From positions 1-18,669 of the forward strand of contig CALBGK010000248.1 of the NCBI GenBank assembly GCA_937893115.1: a stretch of 18,669 nt of DNA, given 5' to 3'. Shown piece after piece: positions 6,847-15,850 of this stretch (position 1 is the stretch's first letter; every line of letters starts with the position of its first letter). Made by a program: the position numbers and the translations under genes. This DNA comes from an uncultured Erysipelotrichaceae bacterium (lineage in GTDB: Bacteria; Bacillota_I; Bacilli_A; Erysipelotrichales; Erysipelotrichaceae). The notes under the pieces were generated by a model that did no database searches, was not told where the DNA came from, and saw only the letters and a program-made list of their open reading frames with translations.

Positions 6847-7878
6847 ATGAGTAATAAGTATAGAGAAGCAGGTGTAGATTTAGAAGCTGGTTATGAATCA
6901 GTTCGCTTGATTAAGTCCCATGTCGCTAGAACTAAAGTATTAGGGGCTGTCGATTCTATCGGAGCTTTTGGCGGCATGTTCGACCTGAGCTTGTTGAAGA
7001 TGAAAGAGCCAGTGCTAGTATCAGGTACTGATGGAGTCGGTACTAAGCTCATGATAGCTTTTGATTATGACAAACACGATACGATAGGTATCGATGCCGT
7101 GGCGATGTGCGTCAATGACGTCTTGGTGCAAGGGGCTATGCCTATCTTTTTCCTCGACTATTTAGCTGTCGGTAAAAACTATCCTACCAAGATCGAACAA
7201 CTAGTTAAAGGTGTAGCTGATGGTTGTGTCTTAGCTGAATGTGCTTTGATTGGTGGCGAGACTGCTGAGATGCCTGATATGTATACTATAAATCATTATG
7301 ATATCGCTGGTTTTTGTGTTGGTGCAGTCGAAAAAGATAAGCTCTTAAATGGTCAAAGCATCGAAAGTGGTCATGTCTTAATCGGTTTACCTTCTAGTGG
7401 TTGCCATTCTAATGGTTATTCCCTCATCCGTAAAGTATTATTGAAGGATGCTAAATTAGATTTACATACTATATACGAAGGTTTTGACAAGGCCTTAGGA
7501 GAAGAGTTATTAACGCCTACTAGAATCTATGTCAAAGCCATTAAGCATTTATTAAATAGCGGTTTAGATATTAAGGGTATGTCACATATCACTGGCGGTG
7601 GCTTCTTTGAAAATGTCCCACGCATGTTGAAAGAAGGACAAGGTGTAAGCATAAATGTCAAATCATTCCCAAGACCTAAAATCTTTGATCTCATCATGGA
7701 AAAGGGAAATATCGATGAAAAGGAGATGTACAATGTCTTTAATATGGGCATTGGTTTTATCTTAGCTGTCGATAAAAAGGATGTCGATAAGACTTTAGAC
7801 TTACTAAAAGAAATTGATGAAGCAGCTTATGTCATTGGTGAAGTTACAGATTCAGGTGTGGTTGACTTAAAATGGTAA
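6847..7878 (+). CDS. purM: phosphoribosylformylglycinamidine cyclo-ligase (AIR synthetase)
   Basis: PurM closes the imidazole ring, converting FGAM to AIR with ATP. It is the step between PurL and PurE. The 343-residue protein is full length for the family. It shows the signature [16 protein letters not shown] (58-73), the [21 protein letters not shown] block (81-101), and the [11 protein letters not shown] motif (136-146). The C-terminal half has the expected [15 protein letters not shown] sequence. The start follows purE by nine bases with a moderate GAGGGA site. The last seven bases overlap the start of purN, so translation is probably coupled. A 12-bp repeat links the purE end and the purM start. 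Confidence 0.97.
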   Translation: MSNKYREAGVDLEAGYESVRLIKSHVARTKVLGAVDSIGAFGGMFDLSLLKMKEPVLVSGTDGVGTKLMIAFDYDKHDTIGIDAVAMCVNDVLVQGAMPIFFLDYLAVGKNYPTKIEQLVKGVADGCVLAECALIGGETAEMPDMYTINHYDIAGFCVGAVEKDKLLNGQSIESGHVLIGLPSSGCHSNGYSLIRKVLLKDAKLDLHTIYEGFDKALGEELLTPTRIYVKAIKHLLNSGLDIKGMSHITGGGFFENVPRMLKEGQGVSINVKSFPRPKIFDLIMEKGNIDEKEMYNVFNMGIGFILAVDKKDVDKTLDLLKEIDEAAYVIGEVTDSGVVDLKW

Positions 7879-8453
7879 AAATAGCCGTATTTATATCTGG
7901 TGGCGGTTCTAACTTACAAGCTTTAATCGACCACCATATCACTAATGGGGAGATTGCATTAGTCATCTCTAGTAAAGAGAGTGCCTATGGTTTAAATAGA
8001 GCTAGAGAAGCTAATATCGAGGCTCTATGTATCAAAGACCAAGATGAAATTTTAAATAAACTAAAGAAAGAGAAGATAGACCTCATAGTCTTAGCTGGTT
8101 ATCTATCTATTATTTCGGAAGATATCATCAAGGAATATGAAAATAGGATAATTAATATCCACCCTTCGCTCATACCTTCCTTTTGTGGCAAGGGATATTA
8201 TGGTTTAAGAGTTCATGAAGCAGCTTTTAAAAGAGGAGTGAAGGTTTCAGGAGCAACAGTTCATTTTGTAAATGGAGTAGTGGACGGTGGACCTATCATC
8301 CTTCAAAAAGCCATTGATGTAAGTGGTGCTCAAGATCCTGAGATGATGCAGAAGATGGTTTTAGATGTTGAACACGAGATATTGCCAAGAGCTGTGGAAT
8401 TATATTGTGATAATAAATTAGAAATAGAAGATGGAAGGGTGGTTATCAAATGA
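7872..8453 (+). CDS. purN: phosphoribosylglycinamide formyltransferase (GAR transformylase)
   Basis: PurN transfers the formyl group of 10-formyl-THF to GAR, giving FGAR, and so depends on the product of fhs upstream. The 193-residue protein begins with the GAR-binding [13 protein letters not shown] (8-20). Catalytic residues are visible as Asn95 and His97 in INIHPSLIP (94-102) and Asp138 in VVDGGPII (136-143). The FCGKGYYG variant between them is common in Firmicutes. The ATG lies inside the end of purM (7-nt overlap), and the stop overlaps the purH start as ATGA. No separate ribosome binding site is obvious, so translation should be coupled to purM. Confidence 0.96.
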   Translation: MVKIAVFISGGGSNLQALIDHHITNGEIALVISSKESAYGLNRAREANIEALCIKDQDEILNKLKKEKIDLIVLAGYLSIISEDIIKEYENRIINIHPSLIPSFCGKGYYGLRVHEAAFKRGVKVSGATVHFVNGVVDGGPIILQKAIDVSGAQDPEMMQKMVLDVEHEILPRAVELYCDNKLEIEDGRVVIK

Positions 8454-9973
8454 GAAGAGCTTTAATATCAGTTACAGATAAAAGCGGAATTGTCGAATTC
8501 GCTAAAGGATTAAAGGAATTAGGCTTTGAGATAGTATCGACAGGCGGAACCTTAAAGAAATTAAATAGTGAAGGTGTCGAAGCTATTGCGATTGATGAAG
8601 TTACAGGATTTCCGGAAATTTTAGATGGTCGCGTTAAGACTTTGCATCCTTTAGTTCATGGTGGTCTATTATATAAGCGCGATGATGCAAAACATGTAGA
8701 GACAGTAGAAAAGATGAACATCAAGCCTATTGATTTAGTCTGTGTAAATCTTTATGAATTTGAAAAGGCCCTACATAATCATCTACCTCTAGATGAGATG
8801 ATAGAGAATATTGATATCGGTGGTCCTTCAATGATCAGAAGTGCTGCTAAGAATTTTAAAGATGTTCTCATCGTTACTGACCCTAGTGACTATACTAAGG
8901 TCTTAGAAGCAATTAAAGAGGGAAGCGATGACTTTGAATTTAGAAAACATCTAGCTTATAAGGCCTTTACGACAACAGGTGCTTATGATGCGATGATCTC
9001 TCGTTTCTTCACTGACTTATGTCATGAAGAATTCCCTGATGTCTTAAATATGTCTTTTAAGAAGGTTGAACACTTGCGCTATGGTGAAAATTCTCAACAA
9101 AAAGCTAATAAATATGAAGATAGCTATGTTGAACATTCGCTATTAGATTATGAACAGTTACATGGTAAAGAAATATCTTTCAATAATGTCAATGACTTAT
9201 ATGGTGCCATCGCTGTCGTACGTGAATTTGATGACCAGATTGTCACAGCTGCCATTAAACATTCCACTCCATGTGGGGTAGCTATCGGCGAAACAGGCTA
9301 TGACTCTTATATGAAGGCCTATAATGCTGACCCTCAATCTATCTTTGGCGGTATCGTTGCTACAAATTATAAGATTGATGTCGATACAGCTACTAAGATG
9401 AATGAGATATTCTTAGAGATAGTTGCAGCTCCTGATTTTGATGAGGAAGCTTTAGAAATCTTAAAGAAGAAGAAAAATCTACGCATCCTAAAGCTTAAGA
9501 ATTATAAGGCTCGTGAAGCCAAATATGATATTAAATACTTAGAGGGTAAAGTATTAGTTCAAGAGCTCAATACTAAGATGATAGATGAATTTAAGGTAGT
9601 GACCGAGGCTGTTCCTAGTCAAAGTCAGATCGATGATATGGCCTTTGGTATGAAGGTTGTTAAATATGTAAAATCTAATGCCATCTGTATTGTTAAGGAT
9701 GGAGTTACTCTAGCTATCGGTGGAGGTCAGACTTCAAGAGTTTGGGCTCTAGAAAATGCCATCCACAATAATCCTGATAAAGACTTCAAGGGAGCTGTTC
9801 TTGCCTCTGATGCCTTCTTCCCATTCAACGATTGTGTAAAGGTAGCTCATGATGCCGGCATCAGTGCCATCATTCAACCAGGCGGTAGCATTAAAGACCA
9901 GGATTCTATCGACTTATGTAACGAATATAAGATGCCAATGGTATTCAGTGGATATCGCCACTTCCGCCACTAG
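8450..9973 (+). CDS. purH: bifunctional AICAR formyltransferase / IMP cyclohydrolase
   Basis: PurH carries out the last two steps to IMP: formylation of AICAR with 10-formyl-THF, then ring closure. The 507-residue protein has the MGS-like cyclohydrolase domain first, with STGGTLKKL (30-38), VTGFPEILDGRVKTLHP (51-67) and IDIGGPSMIRSAAKN (121-135). The transformylase domain follows, with LRYGENSQQKA (209-219), the catalytic Lys270-His271 in KHSTPCG (usually KHxNPCG), and the C-terminal SDAFFPFNDCV and GYRHFRH. AICAR monophosphate (ZMP), its substrate, is the precursor of the riboswitch ligand ZTP, so a drop in folate directly signals to this operon. Start overlaps the purN stop by four bases. 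Confidence 0.97.
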   Translation: MRRALISVTDKSGIVEFAKGLKELGFEIVSTGGTLKKLNSEGVEAIAIDEVTGFPEILDGRVKTLHPLVHGGLLYKRDDAKHVETVEKMNIKPIDLVCVNLYEFEKALHNHLPLDEMIENIDIGGPSMIRSAAKNFKDVLIVTDPSDYTKVLEAIKEGSDDFEFRKHLAYKAFTTTGAYDAMISRFFTDLCHEEFPDVLNMSFKKVEHLRYGENSQQKANKYEDSYVEHSLLDYEQLHGKEISFNNVNDLYGAIAVVREFDDQIVTAAIKHSTPCGVAIGETGYDSYMKAYNADPQSIFGGIVATNYKIDVDTATKMNEIFLEIVAAPDFDEEALEILKKKKNLRILKLKNYKAREAKYDIKYLEGKVLVQELNTKMIDEFKVVTEAVPSQSQIDDMAFGMKVVKYVKSNAICIVKDGVTLAIGGGQTSRVWALENAIHNNPDKDFKGAVLASDAFFPFNDCVKVAHDAGISAIIQPGGSIKDQDSIDLCNEYKMPMVFSGYRHFRH

Positions 9974-9981
9974 GAGCAAGC

Positions 9982-11208
9982 ATGAAAGTATTAGTAATTG
10001 GTAGTGGTGGGCGTGAACACGCTTTAGCTTATGGCATAGCTAAAAATCCCAAGGTAGATAGACTATATTGTCTGCCTGGAAATCCTGGCATGAAGGAAAT
10101 TGCAACTCTAGTTGATTGCAAGGTCGATGACTTAGATTTCATTTTGTCCTTTGTAGAGAAAGAAGGAATTGATTTTACAGTTATTGGACCAGAAGTACCT
10201 TTATGCAAAGGTTTGGCTGATGTCTTAGAAGACCATGGTCATAAGGTCTTTGGACCAAGAAAAGAAGCTGCCCATCTAGAGGGATCTAAGGCTTTTTCTA
10301 AAGATTTTATGCTGAGACATAATATACCTACCGCAAAATATGTTGAAGTTAGTGATTATGCTAAGGCCATAGAAGAGCTTAAGAAGTTCACTTATCCTCT
10401 AGTCATTAAAGCTGATGGTTTAGCGGCTGGTAAGGGTGTAGTAATTTGCGAAGATGAAGCGATGATGTTAGATGGTATCCTGGATAAGGCTGGTAGTACA
10501 GTAGTTATCGAAGAATTTTTAAGAGGCTATGAGTGTTCTCTATTATGCTTTGTCGATGGTGAAACTATTGTACCTATGGTCAGTGTCAAAGACCACAAAC
10601 AAATCTATGACACTAATGAAGGTCCTAATACCGGTGGTATGGGCAGTGTATCACCTAATCCATTTTTAGAAGGCATGGATGAAGTATTGAATGAGACCAT
10701 TATGCAACCATTCTTAAAAGGATTAAAAGAAGATGGTCTTGACTATCGTGGTGTCATCTTTATCGGCTTGATGATAGATGGCAAAGATGCCAAGGTCTTA
10801 GAATTCAATGTGCGCTTTGGCGACCCTGAGACCCAATCTATCGTCTTACGTTTAGACAGTGACTTATTGGACATCATGATGGCAGTAAGCGAAAAACGTC
10901 TTAAAGATATAGAGATAAAGTGGAATGATAAGACAGCTTTTTGTCTTGTGCTAACATCTAAAGGCTATCCAAATGCTTATGAAAAAAATAAAGAAATAAG
11001 TGGCTTAGAAGATGTAGATGATGACATTATCATCTTCCATGCCGGAACTAAATTAGTCGATGATAAGTTACTTACTAATGGTGGCAGAGTATTAAATGTT
11101 TGTACCTTAGGTAAAGACTTAGAAGAATGTCGTAAAAAGGTATATGAAGCCCAGGAAAATATTAACTATGAGGGCAAGTATTATCGCAGGGATATCGGCC
11201 TGCACTAG
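9982..11208 (+). CDS. purD: phosphoribosylamine-glycine ligase (GAR synthetase)
   Basis: PurD joins phosphoribosylamine, the unstable product of PurF, to glycine with ATP. The 408-residue ATP-grasp protein starts with IGSGGREHALA (6-16), then has the GPEVPLCKGLADVL block, the ADGLAAGKGVVI lysine/glycine-rich ATP loop, GPNTGGMGSVSP, and the metal-binding EFNVRFGDPETQ. These are all standard for the family, and the length is slightly below the usual 415-430. The purH stop codon overlaps the AGGAG ribosome binding site of purD, and the gap is eight bases. purL follows with the same kind of junction. Confidence 0.97.
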   Translation: MKVLVIGSGGREHALAYGIAKNPKVDRLYCLPGNPGMKEIATLVDCKVDDLDFILSFVEKEGIDFTVIGPEVPLCKGLADVLEDHGHKVFGPRKEAAHLEGSKAFSKDFMLRHNIPTAKYVEVSDYAKAIEELKKFTYPLVIKADGLAAGKGVVICEDEAMMLDGILDKAGSTVVIEEFLRGYECSLLCFVDGETIVPMVSVKDHKQIYDTNEGPNTGGMGSVSPNPFLEGMDEVLNETIMQPFLKGLKEDGLDYRGVIFIGLMIDGKDAKVLEFNVRFGDPETQSIVLRLDSDLLDIMMAVSEKRLKDIEIKWNDKTAFCLVLTSKGYPNAYEKNKEISGLEDVDDDIIIFHAGTKLVDDKLLTNGGRVLNVCTLGKDLEECRKKVYEAQENINYEGKYYRRDIGLH

Positions 11209-11216
11209 GAGAACTT

Positions 11217-14200
11217 ATGAGCAGAGTGTATCGTATTTATGTAAAGAAACAGAAAGAATATGCCGTTGAGGCCTATGAACTCTTAGAAAATCTCAAAAGC
11301 CAATTAAAAATAGAGGGCTTAGAAGATATCGAAGTCATCAATCGCTATGATATCGAAGGTGTAAGTGAGGAAAATTTAAAAAAGGCTATACCTACTATCT
11401 TGAGTGAGCCTATGGTCGATGAGGTCTATGAAGAAGAATATCCTTATGGTGATAAAGCTTTTGCGATCGAATATTTGCCAGGGCAATATGACCAAAGAGC
11501 TGATGCGACTAAACAATGTTTTGAAATATTGGGACAAAGTGGCGATATCAAAGTTAAATTCGCCAGAATTATCAATCCTTTTGGTAATTTAAGTGATGAA
11601 GATATTGAAAAGATTGAACATTATATGATCAATCCTGTCGACCAACGTCTAGCTGGTCTAGATAAATATACTTCTTTAAAAGAAGAAAAGATTGAAATTA
11701 AAGAGGTTCCTACCCTTGAAGCTTTTATCGATTTGAGTGATGAAGGTTTACATGATTTATTAGATAAGATGTCTTTGGCGATGAACTTTGATGATTTAAA
11801 GTTGACGCAAGACTATTTTAAAAATGATGCAAAACGTAATCCAACTGAAACAGAGATAAGAGTATTAGATACTTATTGGTCTGACCATTGTCGCCATACG
11901 ACTTTTGCGACCATCATCGATGATATAGCTATTGAAGATGATGAATTTAAAGATGTCTATAAGAAGGATATCGAAGAATATCTAAATTCTAGAAAACTAG
12001 TTTATGGTATTAATACCAATAGACCTATCACCTTAATGGATTTAGCCACCATTTCCATGAAGGAACTTCGCAAAGAAGGTTATCTTGATGATATGGAAGT
12101 ATCTGATGAGATAAATGCCTGCTCGGTTGAAGTCGATGTAAATACAAGTGAAGGAGTGGAGAAATGGTTACTCATGTTTAAGAATGAGACCCATAATCAT
12201 CCAACAGAGATAGAACCTTTCGGTGGCGCTGCTACCTGTCTCGGCGGAGCGATAAGAGACCCATTATCTGGTCGTGCCTATGTTTATCAATCAATGCGCA
12301 TCAGTGGTGCTGGAGACCCTCGCCTTCCTTTTGAAGAGACATTAAAGGGGAAACTACCACAACGCAAGATATGTAAAGAAGCAGCTCATGGCTTTTCATC
12401 ATATGGTAATCAAATAGGTCTAACTACCGGTTATGTCCATGAAATATATGATGAAGGCTATATCGCTAAACGTATGGAACTTGGAGCTGTAGTGGCTGCT
12501 GCACCTAAGTCGCAAGTTAAACGTCTACAGCCTCTAAACGGTCATGTGGTACTTTTGATTGGCGGCAGAACTGGTCGTGATGGTATTGGTGGTGCGACAG
12601 GTTCATCTAAGACTCATAGCGAAAAGACGACAAGTACAGCAGGCGCTGAAGTTCAAAAGGGTAATCCAGTAGAGGAACGCAAGATACAAAGATTATTTAG
12701 AAATCCAGCAGTATCTGAAAAGATAGTTCGTTGTAATGACTTTGGTGCCGGTGGTGTATCAGTCGCTGTTGGCGAATTAGCTGATAGCTTAGATATCAAT
12801 CTAGATGCCATCTTAAAGAAATATGATGGCTTAAATGGTACAGAACTTGCGATATCTGAATCACAAGAGCGTATGGCCATCGTCATTGACCCTAAGGATA
12901 AAGAATTTATCATCAATGAGTGTCATAATGAAAACCTAGAAGTAGTAGAAGTAGCGACAGTGACAGACGATGGACATTTACGCATGCACTACTTAGGCCA
13001 GACGGTTGTTGATATTAAACGCGATTTCTTAAATGAAAATGGAGCTTCTAGACATCAGACCGTAAGTATCAAAGGTCCTGATTTTAAAGAAGATCCATTT
13101 GTAGTAAGCAAAGAAAAAGACTTTAAGAAAGCTAGCGAAGAAATATTATCTTCCTTAAGTGTATGTAGCCAAAAAGGTTTAGTTGAATGTTTTGACTCAT
13201 CAATTGGTAATGCGACCATCTTGTCGCCATATGGAGGAAAATATTTTAGAACCGAAACTGAGGCTATGGCTGCCCTATTACCAGTTTTGGGTAAAGAGAC
13301 GACGACATGTTCAATCATGGCTTATGGTTATGATCCTAAAGTTGCGAAATGGTCACCATATCATGGTGCTATCTATGCCGTAATCGAATCTTTGTCTAAG
13401 ATAGTTGCCGCAGGTGGAGACTATCATACAGTTAGATTCTCTTTCCAAGAATTCTTTGAAAAACTATTCACCGATGCTAAGCGATGGGGCAAACCATTTG
13501 CCGCTTTATTAGGTGCTTATAGAGCGCAAAGCGAATTGAAATTAGCGTCTATCGGTGGTAAAGACTCAATGTCTGGCTCATTTGAAAATCTTGATGTTCC
13601 GCCAACATTTGTATCTTTTGCCATCACAAAAGGTGAGGTTCAAGATATTATCACGCCAGAACTAAAAGAAGCTAATCATAAATTATTGCTTCTTTCTCCG
13701 GAAGTTGATGATAGACACTTGCCAGATTTCGCATCGCTCACAAAAATGTATGATGAAATCATTAATTTAAATAAGGATAAGAAGATTTATAGTGCCTATA
13801 CAGTTAAAGCAGGCGGCATCTTAGAAGCTCTATACAAGATGGCCTTTGGTAATATGATAGGTGTTGAACTTAATGATGATTTAGATATCAGTGCTTTAAC
13901 TTATAAGAACTATGGTTCTATTATCATCGAAGTTGATGAAGATGTAGAAACTGATTATCCATCTATCACTTTAGGCCATAGCAAATCAGATAATACGATT
14001 TCTTATCGAAATAATGAGATGCCTTTGGAAGATGCATATCACATCTATGAGATGCCATTAGAATCTATCTATCCTAGCAAGATCAAGTCAAATAAGATGA
14101 AAGTCAATAACAAGACTTGTGGTCAAAGACCAAAACTTCATGCGTCAAAAGTATATGATGAAGTTAAAGTCGTAATTCCTGTCTTCCCAGGAACTAATTG

Positions 14201-14957
14201 TGAGTATGATTCTAAGCGCGCCTTTGAAAAAGCTGGTGCTAAGGTTGAGCTAGTATTAATACGCAACAAGACCAATGATGATATAGCTAAGTCTATCGAT
14301 GAATTAGCTAAGGCGATAAGTACAGCTCAAATTGTGATGCTTCCAGGCGGCTTTAGTGCAGGTGATGAACCAGAAGGTTCAGGTAAATTCATTGCCACTT
14401 TCTTAAGAAATGAAAAGCTCAAAGAGGCCATCGATGATCTATTAGATAATAGAGAAGGATTGATGATAGGTATCTGTAATGGATTCCAAGCCCTCATCAA
14501 ATTAGGTCTATTACCTGATGGTCATATTAAACAGATGAGCAAAGATGATGCGACATTGACATTTAATACAATAAATCGTCATTTATCCCAAATGGTAAGG
14601 ACTAGAATTACATCAGTTAAATCACCTTGGTTAGCTAATGTAAATGTAAATGATATTCATACTATTCCTATTTCACATGGTGAAGGACGCTTTGTAGCAC
14701 CTGATGAACAGATTGAAGAATTATTCGACAATGGTCAAGTAATAACTCAATACGTCGATATGGATGGTGCAGTTACCATGGAATCACCTTATAATCCTAA
14801 TGGTTCAATGATGGCCATTGAAGGTATAGTATCAAAAGATGGACGTATCTTAGGAAAGATGGGACATAGTGAAAGAGTTGGGGAAAATCGTTATAAGAAT
14901 GTCTATGGCGAGATGGACCAAAAACTCTTTGAAGCCGGTGTAAATTACTTTAAATAA
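11217..14957 (+). CDS. purL: phosphoribosylformylglycinamidine synthase, single-chain clade II
   Basis: PurL converts FGAR to FGAM using glutamine and ATP. At 1,246 residues it fuses the synthetase and glutaminase parts that are separate PurS, PurL and PurQ proteins in Bacillus, and matches the clade II large form seen in Clostridia. The synthetase part shows SDHCRHTTF (222-230), FKNETHNHPTEIEPFGGAATC, and NDFGAGGVSVAVGE. The C-terminal class I amidotransferase domain has PVFPGTNCEYDSKRAFEKAG, LPGGFSAGDEPEGSGK, the catalytic Cys1087 in GICNGFQ, and His1154-Gly-Glu1156 in HGEGRF. Thus its glutaminase is intact, unlike that of PurF here. The purD stop overlaps its AGGAGA site. It ends the operon before a strong terminator. 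Confidence 0.97.
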   Translation: MSRVYRIYVKKQKEYAVEAYELLENLKSQLKIEGLEDIEVINRYDIEGVSEENLKKAIPTILSEPMVDEVYEEEYPYGDKAFAIEYLPGQYDQRADATKQCFEILGQSGDIKVKFARIINPFGNLSDEDIEKIEHYMINPVDQRLAGLDKYTSLKEEKIEIKEVPTLEAFIDLSDEGLHDLLDKMSLAMNFDDLKLTQDYFKNDAKRNPTETEIRVLDTYWSDHCRHTTFATIIDDIAIEDDEFKDVYKKDIEEYLNSRKLVYGINTNRPITLMDLATISMKELRKEGYLDDMEVSDEINACSVEVDVNTSEGVEKWLLMFKNETHNHPTEIEPFGGAATCLGGAIRDPLSGRAYVYQSMRISGAGDPRLPFEETLKGKLPQRKICKEAAHGFSSYGNQIGLTTGYVHEIYDEGYIAKRMELGAVVAAAPKSQVKRLQPLNGHVVLLIGGRTGRDGIGGATGSSKTHSEKTTSTAGAEVQKGNPVEERKIQRLFRNPAVSEKIVRCNDFGAGGVSVAVGELADSLDINLDAILKKYDGLNGTELAISESQERMAIVIDPKDKEFIINECHNENLEVVEVATVTDDGHLRMHYLGQTVVDIKRDFLNENGASRHQTVSIKGPDFKEDPFVVSKEKDFKKASEEILSSLSVCSQKGLVECFDSSIGNATILSPYGGKYFRTETEAMAALLPVLGKETTTCSIMAYGYDPKVAKWSPYHGAIYAVIESLSKIVAAGGDYHTVRFSFQEFFEKLFTDAKRWGKPFAALLGAYRAQSELKLASIGGKDSMSGSFENLDVPPTFVSFAITKGEVQDIITPELKEANHKLLLLSPEVDDRHLPDFASLTKMYDEIINLNKDKKIYSAYTVKAGGILEALYKMAFGNMIGVELNDDLDISALTYKNYGSIIIEVDEDVETDYPSITLGHSKSDNTISYRNNEMPLEDAYHIYEMPLESIYPSKIKSNKMKVNNKTCGQRPKLHASKVYDEVKVVIPVFPGTNCEYDSKRAFEKAGAKVELVLIRNKTNDDIAKSIDELAKAISTAQIVMLPGGFSAGDEPEGSGKFIATFLRNEKLKEAIDDLLDNREGLMIGICNGFQALIKLGLLPDGHIKQMSKDDATLTFNTINRHLSQMVRTRITSVKSPWLANVNVNDIHTIPISHGEGRFVAPDEQIEELFDNGQVITQYVDMDGAVTMESPYNPNGSMMAIEGIVSKDGRILGKMGHSERVGENRYKNVYGEMDQKLFEAGVNYFK

Positions 14958-14980
14958 TAATATAAAAATTTATTGAAATA

Positions 14981-15024
14981 AGGTCTAAATGTAAGTGCAT
15001 ATTTATATTTAGACCTTTCGTTTA
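14981..15024 (+). terminator. strong intrinsic terminator after purL
   Basis: A 14-bp stem, AGGTCTAAATGTAA (14981-14994) with TTATATTTAGACCT (15003-15016), has one G-U pair and an 8-nt loop. It is followed by TTCGTTT. It lies 23 bases after the purL stop. The U-tract is interrupted, but the stem is long; its near-symmetry may let it act in both directions. Confidence 0.8.
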
Positions 15025-15367
15025 CCTAAATAAAATAAAAATATCATATTTAATAGTATAATTATTATGAAAAAAGGAAGAATCATACCGATATATGATT
15101 TATATTTTTTGAATATGGTAAATATCTCTGTGATTATGCGCACAGTTATTAATGAAAAATTGATGGAATAATAATTGATATCTAATGATTCGTAATAGCT
15201 ATTTCGACCACCGGGTCAAGTTGTCTGACTAGATGTCTATTGCGATTTGGGTCGAAACTATTTCTGTTATCAAGACTATCGAGATAGCTAAGATCTGTTC
15301 TTCTAAGCTAATCGAGTATATTAGTTACTTAATCATTAATAATAGAACAAATAAAGGAGAAAAGAAT
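15025..15367. other. gene-poor gap between the pur operon and the accessory module
   Basis: About 340 bases without a convincing gene. A 34-codon frame at 15067-15171 starts with ATG but has no ribosome binding site and no family resemblance I know. An imperfect inverted repeat pairs AATAG/TTTCGACC (15194-15209) with GGTCGAAACTATT (15250-15262); an inner GTCA/TGAC pair sits in the loop. A short CTATC-GA-GATAG palindrome is at 15276-15287. A TATAAT at 15057-15062 has no matching -35. The leader of the DUF2871 gene with its AAAGGAG site ends the gap. The inverted repeat could be a structured leader or a mobile-element scar. Confidence 0.5.
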
Positions 15368-15787
15368 ATGAAACGATATATTAATCTATCTCTACTATAT
15401 GCTATCCTCGCTATGATTGGTGGCGTATTTTATCGTGAGTTCACCAAGTTTAACGGCTTTGCTGGCAAAACTACTCTTGGAGTGGTACATACCCACTATT
15501 TCCTGTTGGGCATGGTGTTTTTCTTGTTGCTGCTGTTACTTGAAAAGAACTTTTCCTTCACTGTTGCCAAAACTACTCGAATATTGGTCATTTATCAGAT
15601 CGGTCTAAATCTAACTGCAGCGATGTTTGTAGTGCGAGGTGTGATTCAGGTACTTGGAACTTCACTATCATATGGTATGAGTGCAGCTATTTCTGGTGTT
15701 GCTGGAATCGGCCATATTCTGCTAGGTATCAGTCTGGTGCTTGTATTGGTGCAGATTAAGCGTAGCATATCCGATGTGAAAGCTTAA
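15368..15787 (+). CDS. DUF2871 family membrane protein
   Basis: The 139-residue protein has four predicted membrane helices (about 5-22, 38-58, 70-93, 110-128) with a short basic tail. The N-terminal MIGGVFYREFTKFNGF and the VVHTHYFLLGM block match DUF2871, a family of unknown function in Firmicutes. His41, His43 and His116 sit at or in helices 2 and 4, a layout that could bind a metal or heme; this is inference. The ATG at 15368 has AAAGGAG at a good distance. A frame opening 135 bases earlier would add a low-quality stretch without helices and is not supported. A promoter for the response regulator begins right after its stop, so it may be a separate transcript. Codon use resembles the downstream genes more than the pur genes. 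Confidence 0.8.
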   Translation: MKRYINLSLLYAILAMIGGVFYREFTKFNGFAGKTTLGVVHTHYFLLGMVFFLLLLLLEKNFSFTVAKTTRILVIYQIGLNLTAAMFVVRGVIQVLGTSLSYGMSAAISGVAGIGHILLGISLVLVLVQIKRSISDVKA

Positions 15788-15820
15788 TTTAAGATTTATT
15801 TAAGGTTTGACCGCTATACT
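15787..15820 (+). promoter_or_regulatory. response regulator promoter with tandem operator repeats
   Basis: Two 11-bp direct repeats, ATTTAAGATTT (15787-15797) and ATTTAAGGTTT (15798-15808), differ at one base. They lie where a -35 box would be, and a -10 box TATACT (15815-15820) follows GGTT by exactly seven bases. The same layout occurs before the efflux adaptor gene. Tandem repeats at one helical turn are typical sites for OmpR-family dimers, so autoregulation is inferred. Confidence 0.72.
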
Positions 15821-15850
15821 TAATTGATTTCAGAAAGGAGTCGAGAGAAT

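Noticed and set aside
15067..15171. 34-codon frame in the gap after purL
   Set aside because: It has an ATG but no ribosome binding site, sits in very AT-rich DNA, and resembles no known protein.
15241..15262. GGGTCGAAACT reminiscent of a tRNA T-arm
   Set aside because: No acceptor, D-arm or anticodon arm can be formed around it; it is one half of an inverted repeat.
15233..15367. 45-residue N-terminal extension of the DUF2871 protein
   Set aside because: The extension has no ribosome binding site and no family match, while ATG 15368 has AAAGGAG and begins the first helix.
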